64,000 nt of DNA from Fischerella sp. PCC 9605 (GTDB lineage Bacteria; Cyanobacteriota; Cyanobacteriia; Cyanobacteriales; Nostocaceae): assembly GCF_000517105.1 (NCBI RefSeq), contig NZ_KI912151.1, positions 812,124-876,123 of the forward strand, in the 5' to 3' direction. Positions 57,868-64,000 of this stretch are shown here, one piece after another. Made by a program: the position numbers and the translations under genes. The notes below the pieces were generated by a model. That model was not told the origin of the DNA and did not search any database. It saw only the letters and a list, made by a program, of their open reading frames with translations. Every line of letters begins with the position of its first letter. Within the stretch, counting starts at the first letter, position 1.

Positions 57868-58605
57868 TTAGTAGGTGCTAGGAACTACTTCTGTTTTGTC
57901 GTCTATTGTGATTGTTACCGGCTTTAGAAGTATGTATTTTCGGTATTGAGAATAAGCCCTTACGTACTTTCTTTTGGACTTAGAGCGTGTACAGTAGCCC
58001 TTATCTACTAACCACTGAACGAACTTATTGCGAGGTATATTCAAGTCATTTGTAAACTGAGTAAAGCTAGTTAATCCCACTTTCTCAATGAAATCTTCTG
58101 CCAAGATAATTTTGGGCTGAGCTTCTTCTAGTTCACCTTTAGTCTTGGCATGAGCTTCAGTTTCATCGGCTAACATCCTCAAAGCTTCACTATATGACTG
58201 CGGTAATTTATAAAGATGTGTTGCTGGAGGTTGCCATTGTAGTTCTCGCTGGAAATAAGCTCTATATCCAATTGCGGACATTGCCAAGTCTAATTTTCTA
58301 GCTACCTCATTGGCGTATTCAGACTCTCATGCGTAGTATTTCACAATACCAGCAACAACGAAGTCTGGGATTTTGGTTTCCTGGGTGTAATCCTGACCAG
58401 CAAATGGTTTCAATGATTCTGGAATGTTTTTGTTTTCCAGTAGTCTTTGTAGCAATCCTCGTCCTGACGCATTTACAAGAGCATCTTTGCTAACGCCTGA
58501 AATTCTAGCTACGGCATTTCTGCTTTTTGCAAATACTTTCCCTTCAATATCAACTTCAAACTCGTGGCGTACATCTTCAGGAATGTGTACTAATTGCTCG
58601 TCCAT
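57868..58605 (-). pseudogene. KilA/antirepressor-like phage gene interrupted by one in-frame TGA
   Basis: Two open stretches are in the same frame, parted by one TGA (58327-58329). The first (58605-58330) has DEQLVHIPEDVRHEFEVDIE and the family segment LKPFAGQDYTQETKIPDFVV, then AGIVKYYA; after the TGA the frame continues ESEYANEVARKLDLAMSAIG, YRAYFQRELQWQPP and then the antirepressor C-terminal domain (LPQSYSEALRMLADETEAHA, FTNDLNIPRNKFVQWLVDKG). Read through, it gives one continuous ~245-residue protein of a type common in Nostoc-like genomes. CGA-to-TGA by one change is the simple explanation. Recoding, or use of two shorter proteins (a restart at MSAIGYRAYF), is the alternative. It is divergent from the RHH/DUF3102 pair. 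Confidence 0.75.
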
Positions 58606-58782
58606 ATAACATCTCGCTTCTCTAGATTGGTGCTGGACTCTCTCATCTCTGCATCCAGCATTCAATCCTCACTATTCCATGATATCCACATATAATGGTT
58701 TGTGGGTATGTTGTTATATTTCTTAAGATATGTTTATATCATGATATAGAGGTATAATGATAGAGGTAGTCTAGGGGGAGAA
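58606..58782. promoter_or_regulatory. Divergent control region of the island
   Basis: Between the antirepressor-like gene (minus) and the RHH-like gene (plus). It has repeated ATATCATGATAT-type palindromes (near 58676-58690 and 58734-58748) and TATAATG boxes, and ends in GGGGGAG, a strong ribosome site. The layout is like a phage switch region, with possible operators for either divergent product. Confidence 0.45.
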
Positions 58783-59007
58783 ATGATGAGTACTATTGCA
58801 ATGCCTAGACCAAAGAAATCAGCGCCTATGAAGTATGGGCAACACAAAAAGCCCTACCAATTCACGATTACAGACGATGCATCACAAATGATTGATGAGG
58901 TTGCAGATACTTTGGGAGTCACACGTTCTGAGGCTTTGGAGATGGCAATTAGAGGTGGTGGGATGAAGGCAGCTATTGAATTTGCAGCTAAGAAGGAAGG
59001 TGACTGA
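58783..59007 (+). CDS. Putative ribbon-helix-helix DNA-binding protein (island)
   Basis: A 74-residue basic protein with a strong ribosome site (GGGGGAG). After a basic N-terminal arm (MPRPKKSAPMKYGQHKK) comes a short strand YQFTITDDASQMIDEVADTL and GVTRSEALEMAIRGGGMKAA, the strand-helix-helix pattern of CopG/ParG-type proteins. Its TGA overlaps the ATG of the next gene (TGATG). It may be the repressor or partition-type DNA-binding partner of the DUF3102 protein. Confidence 0.6.
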   Translation: MMSTIAMPRPKKSAPMKYGQHKKPYQFTITDDASQMIDEVADTLGVTRSEALEMAIRGGGMKAAIEFAAKKEGD

Positions 59008-60170
59008 TGTTAATCCAAGATGCTATTACGGGTCAAATTACACGAGGTACTATCGATAATGAGGTGATTGTAGAGCAAAGTAATATCGTGCCAGTACCAA
59101 GAGATGATGCGTTAGCGCAGTTACACACAGTGCAGCCATTCAGCGATCGCTCTATAGAAAGCTTAATCGTGGAAGCTAATCACTTGAATGATTCTATTGA
59201 AGGTAACTTTGAAACAATTCAGAGTCTCAAAGAAACAACATGGTCTGAGTGCATTCGATTAGGGGATATTCTCAACGTAATTAAATCTCAATGCCCTCAT
59301 GGAGAATGGGGTAAGTTATTCAGGAAAGGCAGCTTTAAGTTTACAATTCGTACTGCTCAGCGATATATGGACTGTGCTAACAACCGCACTCTGATTGCTG
59401 AGTTTGCTGAAAAAGAAAAATCTTTGGGCATTAAGTCCATCACCAGGGCTTTGGCTGGACATCGAAAAGAATCTAACAAAAACGACACCGTGTCGCATTT
59501 GCCAGATGCGTTCTCCTATGGAAACGCAACAGAAGATATCCAAGACGTAGAGGTTATAGAGGAACCCCAGCTGCGTACAAATCCAACGGATTTAGTACCA
59601 CAACAAGAGTTACCAGCATCTGATGCTGTAGTTGATGTTAATTTATTCTCAATTACTAGTGGTAATTCTCAATTTACGCAAGTTGCGTATTTTGACAACG
59701 AAGATCGAGAAATCTCTGAAACAACGGAAAATCGTTCTCTTATTGAGAATAAAGAGAAATCTTCCGCCGCAGTTCATGAAGAGTATGCACCAATTGCTGA
59801 GGTGGTAAAGCGGTTAAAAGCTGAGGTACAGAGATTAAATGAGGTAATTACAGCTAAAGAGCAAGAAATTATCCGCCTGAAAGAACAGTTAGAGCAACTG
59901 AAATCTCATAAACCACAGACGCGTCATACGCATCCACAACCAAAACAATCTCTGTCAGACACCCAGCTTATCCTGAAGGATTTTGCTGAACGTTTTGATA
60001 TAAATTACAGTACTTTCAGAAAGAAACGAATGCTTCCAGATGATGGATTCAATCAATTCATTGATGGTGTTTGTAGAGAAAAAGGTGAAGAGTATTGCTG
60101 GAGATTCAATGATGAAACAGGATTTATAGAACTAACTGATATTCCCATTGCCGAGATATCATCTGAATAA
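59007..60170 (+). CDS. DUF3102-domain protein with coiled coil (island)
   Basis: A 387-residue protein. Residues ~60-150 match DUF3102 (LGDILNVIKSQCPHGEWGKL, FKFTIRTAQRYMDCANN), a domain found in phage and plasmid genes with an HTH-like RTAQRYM element. A disordered middle (~160-260) is followed by a coiled coil (VVKRLKAEVQRLNEVITAKE, IIRLKEQLEQLKSH) at ~265-310 and a C-terminal part with LKDFAERFDINYSTFRKKRM, itself HTH-like. It is coupled to the RHH-like gene by TGATG. A DNA-binding or partition role is plausible but not shown. Confidence 0.7.
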   Translation: MLIQDAITGQITRGTIDNEVIVEQSNIVPVPRDDALAQLHTVQPFSDRSIESLIVEANHLNDSIEGNFETIQSLKETTWSECIRLGDILNVIKSQCPHGEWGKLFRKGSFKFTIRTAQRYMDCANNRTLIAEFAEKEKSLGIKSITRALAGHRKESNKNDTVSHLPDAFSYGNATEDIQDVEVIEEPQLRTNPTDLVPQQELPASDAVVDVNLFSITSGNSQFTQVAYFDNEDREISETTENRSLIENKEKSSAAVHEEYAPIAEVVKRLKAEVQRLNEVITAKEQEIIRLKEQLEQLKSHKPQTRHTHPQPKQSLSDTQLILKDFAERFDINYSTFRKKRMLPDDGFNQFIDGVCREKGEEYCWRFNDETGFIELTDIPIAEISSE

Positions 60171-60243
60171 AAAGGTAAATGCAATCAGAGTGTCAAAAAT
60201 AGCCAGATGATAACGATTAAATCATCCGGCTTTATTTACCTTT
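60171..60243. terminator. Bidirectional terminator between convergent island genes
   Basis: Inner stem AGCCAGATGAT / ATCATCCGGCT (60201-60231, one mismatch) and outer arms AAAGGTAAAT (60171-60180) / ATTTACCTTT (60234-60243). It follows the DUF3102 stop directly and faces the end of the minus-strand operon. Confidence 0.65.
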
Positions 60244-60278
60244 GAAACCAAGAATATTTGTTTTTGTTCCTAATCTTT

Positions 60279-60402
60279 TCATGGCAATTTAACAGCACCT
60301 TTACCATATGTAGCATCCAAAGCAGCTTGTCTAGCCTTAAGCTGGTCGGTTTTAGGTGTTACTCTAGCTTTCCCCTTTGATTTTCTTTTTTTTCTTAGGC
60401 AT
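60279..60402 (-). pseudogene. Tiny very basic gene, frame broken at a run of eight A
   Basis: On the minus strand an ATG with AGGAG upstream starts MPKKKKKIKGES and then a stop. If one A is removed from the run of eight A (60386-60393), the frame continues to a proper stop as a 40-residue protein, MPKKKRKSKGKARVTPKTDQ then LKARQAALDATYGKGAVKLP. The strong ribosome site and the sensible second frame make a real gene likely. Either it carries a one-base mutation, or polymerase or ribosome slippage at the A run makes both products. The basic composition suggests nucleic-acid binding. It is the last gene of the right-hand operon. Confidence 0.55.
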
Positions 60403-60492
60403 TTGTTTATCTCCTGTCAAACAAAATTTATACCTATACCCACCGTAACGACTAGCGTCATTACCACCACAATGCACGAGGTGCATCCACAA

Positions 60493-60981
60493 TTAAACTA
60501 CTGAACCAAAATTAGATTCTGGGTTAGTTGCAACAACTACTGTCATCAATCCCTCAATAGTTGAATCACTGTTGTTTGTAATAGTAAATCGGGGGAATAT
60601 TGCCGTACCATCTGTATGTAGGTTAACAGAGGTGTTAGGTGTAGCAGTACCAAAAACAGCAGGTGTACCAGTATCAGCACCAGCTTCACTCACAGTTCCA
60701 GAAGCGTTTACACCATATACAGCGGCAAGAGTACCACCATTATATTTGGTAGCTTCATAGTCGTAGATCGCATAATCAAAACGTATGAATACAGCACATT
60801 CAGTTGGTGGGATTAGTCTCTGTCCGGAGATACCATCAATGAACATTTCGGAATCAGTTACGTTTGCTGTACCGCTACCAAAATACCGATATTGGGATTT
60901 ATATTGATTGCGATTAAAGAAGAGTATAGCCTTATTTTGTAGGGCTAAGGTATCTTGAATAGTTACTACTGGTTGAGCCAT
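60493..60981 (-). CDS. Hypothetical beta-rich protein, virion-structural-like (island)
   Basis: A 162-residue protein with GGAG before the ATG. MAQPVVTIQDTLALQNKAIL, RYFGSGTANVTDSEMFIDGI, then many short strands with Gly/Thr/Asn turns (TPNTSVNLHTDGTAIFPRFT) and SDSTIEGLMTVVVATNPES. No signal or membrane span. The composition is like that of phage capsid or tail decoration proteins, but no family is recognised. It follows the membrane-free 89-residue gene in one operon. The structural-protein idea is an inference from style only. Confidence 0.65.
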   Translation of the reverse strand: MAQPVVTIQDTLALQNKAILFFNRNQYKSQYRYFGSGTANVTDSEMFIDGISGQRLIPPTECAVFIRFDYAIYDYEATKYNGGTLAAVYGVNASGTVSEAGADTGTPAVFGTATPNTSVNLHTDGTAIFPRFTITNNSDSTIEGLMTVVVATNPESNFGSVV

Positions 60982-60985
60982 ATAT

Positions 60986-61255
60986 TTACTCCAAAATTCG
61001 TCTTACTGCTCGCCTCTGCTGGTCACTCATTTGTGGTTCTACTTCCTGATGTGGACGCATAGGTGGTGAATTATTTTTAAAAGATTTTGCTGTTAATCTT
61101 TTCTCTTGTTCTTCGTCCAAAAGCTGACGATAACCCCAATAATCAATGCCAGATGTTTGTAGTTTATTCGTATCCCAGAGTCTTGTTATTTTAGCGATTT
61201 CTCCTTCATAAACAACATCTTCATTGTTTTCCATGTAAACAGAAAAGTCAGCCAT
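60986..61255 (-). CDS. Hypothetical acidic/basic small protein, 89 residues (island)
   Basis: MADFSVYMENNEDVVYEGEI starts at the ATG at 61255, after TTAGGAATT. The frame is open upstream to a TTG at 61426, but that stretch overlaps a better supported gene and was not used. The middle has WDTNKLQTSGIDYWGYRQLL and the tail SDQQRRAVRRILE is a helix with arginines. It ends five bases before the ATG of the next gene. No family recognised. Confidence 0.6.
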   Translation of the reverse strand: MADFSVYMENNEDVVYEGEIAKITRLWDTNKLQTSGIDYWGYRQLLDEEQEKRLTAKSFKNNSPPMRPHQEVEPQMSDQQRRAVRRILE

Positions 61256-61265
61256 AATTCCTAAC

Positions 61266-61436
61266 CTAAACACTAAACTCACTAACACTCCCAGCCACAG
61301 AGCTATGAACATCAACCACAGTAGGATATCTGAGTTTCCAGCTTGTGGATAATCTCTTGATATCAACAAAGTCTCTATCTCTTGGTGGTGGTTGATTGAT
61401 AGCCCATTTATTATCAATTCTGTCAAATGTGGTCAT
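61266..61436 (-). CDS. Small hypothetical protein, 56 residues (island)
   Basis: MTTFDRIDNKWAINQPPPRD, then RDFVDIKRLSTSWKLRYPTV and VDVHSSVAGSVSEFSV, starting at 61436 with GGGGGA six bases upstream, the strongest start signal in this part of the operon. The frame overlaps a longer alternative frame that begins with TTG and would encode a membrane span (LLWLMFIALWLGVLVSLVF). I prefer this ATG frame because of its ribosome site and soluble composition. Both readings can be tested. Confidence 0.5.
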   Translation of the reverse strand: MTTFDRIDNKWAINQPPPRDRDFVDIKRLSTSWKLRYPTVVDVHSSVAGSVSEFSV

Positions 61437-61471
61437 GTTTTCCCCCAGAAAACATTACTTGGTAGCCATAA

Positions 61472-62428
61472 CTAATACATTAAATCCCTTCTATTTAATT
61501 GTTGCAGTTGAGAGTTATATCCACCACGTTCGTAGTTATTCCAAAGTTGGACAGCTTCAGGTAAACTAATTTGTTCTAATGATTTGCCAGCCAAAGCTGC
61601 CAGTTCAGAAATGATATTTACCCTACGATGAACATCATCTCTCCTAACACCCCACTGACTAGAGAGATATCGTTCTTTCTCATAAACAGTAGTCGGGTAT
61701 TGCTGATTCGATTGAGCTTGTTGTGGATGCATCCCTTGCATCTGTTGCTGTCGAGACTCTGGAAATAATTTATAGTGTGCGATCGCTGCAATTAATCCTG
61801 CTTTATCAACTAAACCACCATCCACATGCGCGCCAAATTGTCTAGCTGCATTGCCAAACCACTTATGTTGTTCCTCTGTAAATGATTGTTTTACTTGGTC
61901 AAGCTCCTCAGCCGTGACGTTTTCTAAATACTCAAGGAATTTAGGGTCTCTCTTTGCTGATTGAATTAACTGGTATGCCGCTCTCTGGTCGTATCCCATC
62001 TCTGCTGGAGTTATGACTTCACCAGATAATACCTGAGCCGCTTGGTATTCATCATACCTATTAGGATTCATGCCCAACTCTGCCTTAAGCTGGTGTTTCT
62101 CTATGCCTTGCAAGATTGTCCAAGTATGTTCACTGACCTTATTTGGGTCATGTATTTGATATTCTCCAGTAGCGGGATAAAAAATAGTGCCATCATCCAC
62201 CACAATAGGTTTTGCATTGAGATATTTGGTGTTAGGGTCATCAGAAATTTCACTTCGTATCTCATCTAATTTATCTGCGTACCAGGGTTTATTTTGACCT
62301 TCCAGCCTATCTAACTCACCTTGGGTTACGAAGACACGCTCACCACTATCATCGGTCTCATATGCCCCTCCAGCCGCACCTATAGTAGTGCTGGAAATAG
62401 CGGCAGTATTATCTAATTGTTCAGACAT
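61472..62428 (-). CDS. Hypothetical 318-residue protein (island)
   Basis: Starts at the ATG at 62428, joined to the preceding gene by TAATG with GGAGG upstream. MSEQLDNTAAISSTTIGAAG, then an acidic, helical body: GELDRLEGQNKPWYADKLDE, LSGEVITPAEMGYDQRAAYQ, LEYLENVTAEELDQVKQSFT. A Gln-rich linker (SRQQQMQGMHPQQAQSNQQY, ~235-254) precedes the C-terminal ~65 residues with SQWGVRRDDVHRRVNIISEL. It has no cysteine, signal or membrane span. The acidic helical style and glutamine-rich hinge recall phage scaffold or portal-associated proteins, but nothing specific is recognised. Confidence 0.65.
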   Translation of the reverse strand: MSEQLDNTAAISSTTIGAAGGAYETDDSGERVFVTQGELDRLEGQNKPWYADKLDEIRSEISDDPNTKYLNAKPIVVDDGTIFYPATGEYQIHDPNKVSEHTWTILQGIEKHQLKAELGMNPNRYDEYQAAQVLSGEVITPAEMGYDQRAAYQLIQSAKRDPKFLEYLENVTAEELDQVKQSFTEEQHKWFGNAARQFGAHVDGGLVDKAGLIAAIAHYKLFPESRQQQMQGMHPQQAQSNQQYPTTVYEKERYLSSQWGVRRDDVHRRVNIISELAALAGKSLEQISLPEAVQLWNNYERGGYNSQLQQLNRRDLMY

Positions 62429-63183
62429 TATTTTGTTTTCCTCCACTTCAGCTCCTCTATATTTCGTTCGTATCTGTCAAATGCTGACATAAGTCGAGAT
62501 GTATTAGGATTTTCAACCTGTACAGGTTCTTTTGTTAGCTCTTGCTTCTTAAAATGCCGCTCTACCGCCTGTGAACAAACATCACTAGGCGTAAGCTGGA
62601 AGTCATTTGCGATCGCGTTGATTTGAGAACACAATTCCATAGGGATGTCCAGCAATACGTGTGTTCTATTCTGGTGAATTGAATTTAAACCACCAGGTTT
62701 TATTGGTGTTTGGGATGTTAAATTATCCGGAAAATCTATGTACTTTCTCAAAAAAGTTCGCGTAACCCTTATGCTGGGCTGTTTTGATTGAACATTACCA
62801 TCTGCATCAAAACCATTAATGATGACATTGTAGTGGTGGTTTTCGTGGTAGCTATACCATTCGTTTCTGTGTAGACGTTCACCCGGTTTGGCTGGGTTTA
62901 AAGAAGAAACATCATCCACTAACTCTTGCAGAATTTTAGTTAGTTGTTCACCAATTAATTGTTGTTTCCTCAATGCTGTTGATGAGGCGCGCATGAAATC
63001 AGTTTCACTGAAATCATCTCGACGCATCTTCTGAATTTTGTAATTTGACCAAGCCTCTGATTTCTCAACACTATTAACTATTGCCGAATGTAGATAGTCG
63101 GGTAGGTCAAACCTAGTAGAAGTCATTTCGACTTTAACTTTTGGTGGTTCATCAGAAGAGAACATCTTTGTGCTAGGACACAT
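62428..63183 (-). CDS. Hypothetical protein with a ribbon-helix-helix-like C-terminal segment (island)
   Basis: A 251-residue protein from the ATG at 63183, nine bases after GGAGGG; a GTG two codons before is too close to that site. The first half is helical (FDLPDYLHSAIVNSVEKSEA, RASSTALRKQQLIGEQLTKI), the middle beta-like (RNEWYSYHENHHYNVIINGF), and ~185-225 reads RTHVLLDIPMELCSQINAIA then NDFQLTPSDVCSQAVERHFK, like an RHH fold. It overlaps the upstream gene by 11 bases and the next by TAATG. Possibly a DNA-binding protein of the element. Low certainty on function. Confidence 0.65.
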   Translation of the reverse strand: MCPSTKMFSSDEPPKVKVEMTSTRFDLPDYLHSAIVNSVEKSEAWSNYKIQKMRRDDFSETDFMRASSTALRKQQLIGEQLTKILQELVDDVSSLNPAKPGERLHRNEWYSYHENHHYNVIINGFDADGNVQSKQPSIRVTRTFLRKYIDFPDNLTSQTPIKPGGLNSIHQNRTHVLLDIPMELCSQINAIANDFQLTPSDVCSQAVERHFKKQELTKEPVQVENPNTSRLMSAFDRYERNIEELKWRKTK

Positions 63184-63847
63184 CTGCACGACCCTCCAGC
63201 TTCAAGGTTTCAATCTTTTGGGATAACACAACCACAATTTGTTCTAATTGTTCTGGTGATAAATTCTCAAATCCCCTTAACCACTGATTAGCTGATGCAT
63301 TACTCTTGGTCTGGCTGCTTTCCTCTATTGATTTAGCTTTTACTTCCTGAAGCTGCTGTTTTCGAGGATTTAATAAGGTCTTCATCTGCTGGTTGTTATC
63401 CAATTCCTGTTTATGGAGATATCTAGCCTCGGCAACAGTCATGCGTTGACCGCGATAGCTGACTATTTCAAAATCACTTCGATTAGGAAATATTGATTCA
63501 CTACCATCGCCAAGTTTGATTTGAAAGCTTCTCAGTACTTGCGCTGGACTTCTTAAATGTCTAGACCCATCTGCTTTCACCGGCAATGCTGGTGTGCTGG
63601 GAAGCAGAGGTGATTCTCCTGTTTTCTCATAGAGGTCAGCTAACAGTTGATTTGGTGTTTTACTGTGGTTGTACCCCAGTACAACTGGAACGTAGCCATA
63701 ATCTAACTGCTCAGGCTCCGCAGATGATTTACCCTGAGCTGGCTCTATCCAAACACCCTCTAGTGTTTCGTCATCGTCATCATCCGGCAATATCGCTGAA
63801 ATTCTGCTTTCCCTACATCCACCAGTCGTATTGTCTTGATATGCCAT
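63173..63847 (-). CDS. Hypothetical protein, first gene of the right island operon
   Basis: A 224-residue protein: MAYQDNTTGGCRESRISAIL, then the acidic run PDDDDDETLEGVWIEPAQGK, a possible globular middle (VPVVLGYNHSKTPNQLLADL, VLRSFQIKLGDGSESIF) and a helical C-terminal part with SPEQLEQIVVVLSQKIETLK. No domain is recognised. It heads the run of seven closely packed minus-strand genes. The DNA upstream has the TAGACTGTTAATAGTTAATT motif in front of its ATG, similar to that before the HTH gene at 55699. Confidence 0.65.
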   Translation of the reverse strand: MAYQDNTTGGCRESRISAILPDDDDDETLEGVWIEPAQGKSSAEPEQLDYGYVPVVLGYNHSKTPNQLLADLYEKTGESPLLPSTPALPVKADGSRHLRSPAQVLRSFQIKLGDGSESIFPNRSDFEIVSYRGQRMTVAEARYLHKQELDNNQQMKTLLNPRKQQLQEVKAKSIEESSQTKSNASANQWLRGFENLSPEQLEQIVVVLSQKIETLKLEGRADVS

Positions 63848-63857
63848 CTCTTAATAT

Positions 63858-63900
63858 TAGTTAATTAACTATTAACAGTCTAGCTGCTGGATATCCTATC
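63858..63900. promoter_or_regulatory. Shared upstream motif, copy 2, with palindrome TTAGTTAATTAACTA
   Basis: TTAGTTAATTAACTATTAAC then AGTCTAG lies directly upstream of the operon start. TTAGTTAATTAACTA is a near-perfect palindrome, and CTATTAACAGTCTA is shared with 55722-55735. A possible operator for the island's HTH or RHH-like protein. Confidence 0.4.
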
Positions 63901-63939
63901 ATCACTAGTGTTTTACCTTTAATGCTGCCAGTCATTGAT

Positions 63940-64000
63940 TTTCAGCTTTATCCATAGACAAAAATCTATGATTAATCCTATTTATCCGCTTATCCTTCTA
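63940..64000. other. Window end with TTATCC direct copies and a small hairpin
   Basis: TTATCC occurs three times in 50 bases (TTATCCATA, TTATCCGCT, TTATCCTTC), the first one mismatch from a DnaA box, together with the hairpin CATAGA/TCTATG. Too short to call an origin; it may continue past the window. Confidence 0.25.

Larger units (their letters stand above)
54402..64000. mobile_element. Partial genomic island downstream of tRNA-Pro
   Basis: From the tRNA to the right edge the DNA differs from the rest. Only three perfect HIP1 octamers are seen by eye in 9.6 kb, against dozens in the preceding 54 kb. Genes are short, closely overlapping (ATGA, TAATG, TGATG junctions) and mostly unrecognised; those recognised are mobile-element types (serine recombinase, antirepressor-like, HTH, RHH-like, DUF3102). 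The right end is not in the window and no attachment repeat was found, so the kind of element (prophage, plasmid-derived or other) stays open. Confidence 0.55.

Noticed and set aside
60986..61426. Single 146-residue membrane protein from a TTG start
   Set aside because: An ATG gene with a much better ribosome site overlaps its first third, and a good ATG exists at 61255; kept only as an alternative.
54402..64000. Attachment-site duplication of the tRNA-Pro 3' end
   Set aside because: Looked for TTCAAATCCCGCC to the right of the tRNA and saw none in the window; the island's end may lie outside.

Overview
The window reads as a chromosomal piece of a filamentous, probably heterocyst-forming (Nostocales-type) cyanobacterium. 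The HIP1 octamer GCGATCGC is very frequent. The gene set is typical of that group: sucrose synthase, Ccs1/CcdA, a secreted filamentous-haemagglutinin protein, TPR-CHAT, the small omega subunit of RNA polymerase, and a DUF1818 protein. Several families of short cyanobacterial palindromes and G-rich simple repeats fill the intergenic space. No species can be named from the sequence alone.

Layout. 1-2.5 kb: end of a surface-polysaccharide cluster (aminotransferase tail, GT25, GT4). 2.7-9.3 kb: pyrB, a small secreted Gly/Ala-rich protein, a large minus-strand exported protein, and an ArsR-type regulator fused to a ClpC N-domain. 9.5-20 kb: purT, the cytochrome c assembly pair ccs1/ccdA, a secreted S9 peptidase, a 1180-residue haemagglutinin-like exoprotein, then a run of repeats that includes a MITE with a clean target-site duplication. 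20-24 kb: high-affinity phosphate transport, pstS-pstC-pstA-pstB. 24-35 kb: CapA-like lipoprotein, TPR-CHAT lipoprotein, a small two-gene membrane unit, and a type I restriction-modification locus (hsdR-hsdM-hsdS). 35-46 kb: mutS, mnmH, susA and a chemoreceptor. 46.0-48.4 kb: a CRISPR array of 33 repeats and 32 spacers with a structured leader and no cas genes in view. 48.5-54.3 kb: WD40 protein, GH13 amylase, rpoZ, two cyanobacterial conserved proteins and tRNA-Pro(GGG).

From the tRNA to the right edge (54.4-64 kb) the character changes. HIP1 sites become rare, genes become short and overlapping, and recognisable products are those of a mobile element: a serine recombinase, a KilA/antirepressor-like gene broken by one in-frame TGA, an HTH protein, a ribbon-helix-helix-like protein with a DUF3102 partner, and a tightly packed minus-strand operon of unknown genes. 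That operon ends in a tiny, very basic gene whose frame is broken at a run of eight A. This partial island is the least explained part of the window and continues beyond its end.

A second theme is that palindromic or G-rich intergenic repeats also appear inside reading frames without breaking them: in hsdM, in mutS just before the ATPase P-loop, in the GH13 amylase, and in the signal peptide of the protein after rpoZ. The ArsR-ClpN fusion and a chemoreceptor GAF domain that looks cyanobacteriochrome-derived but lacks its chromophore cysteines are the most striking single-protein observations.
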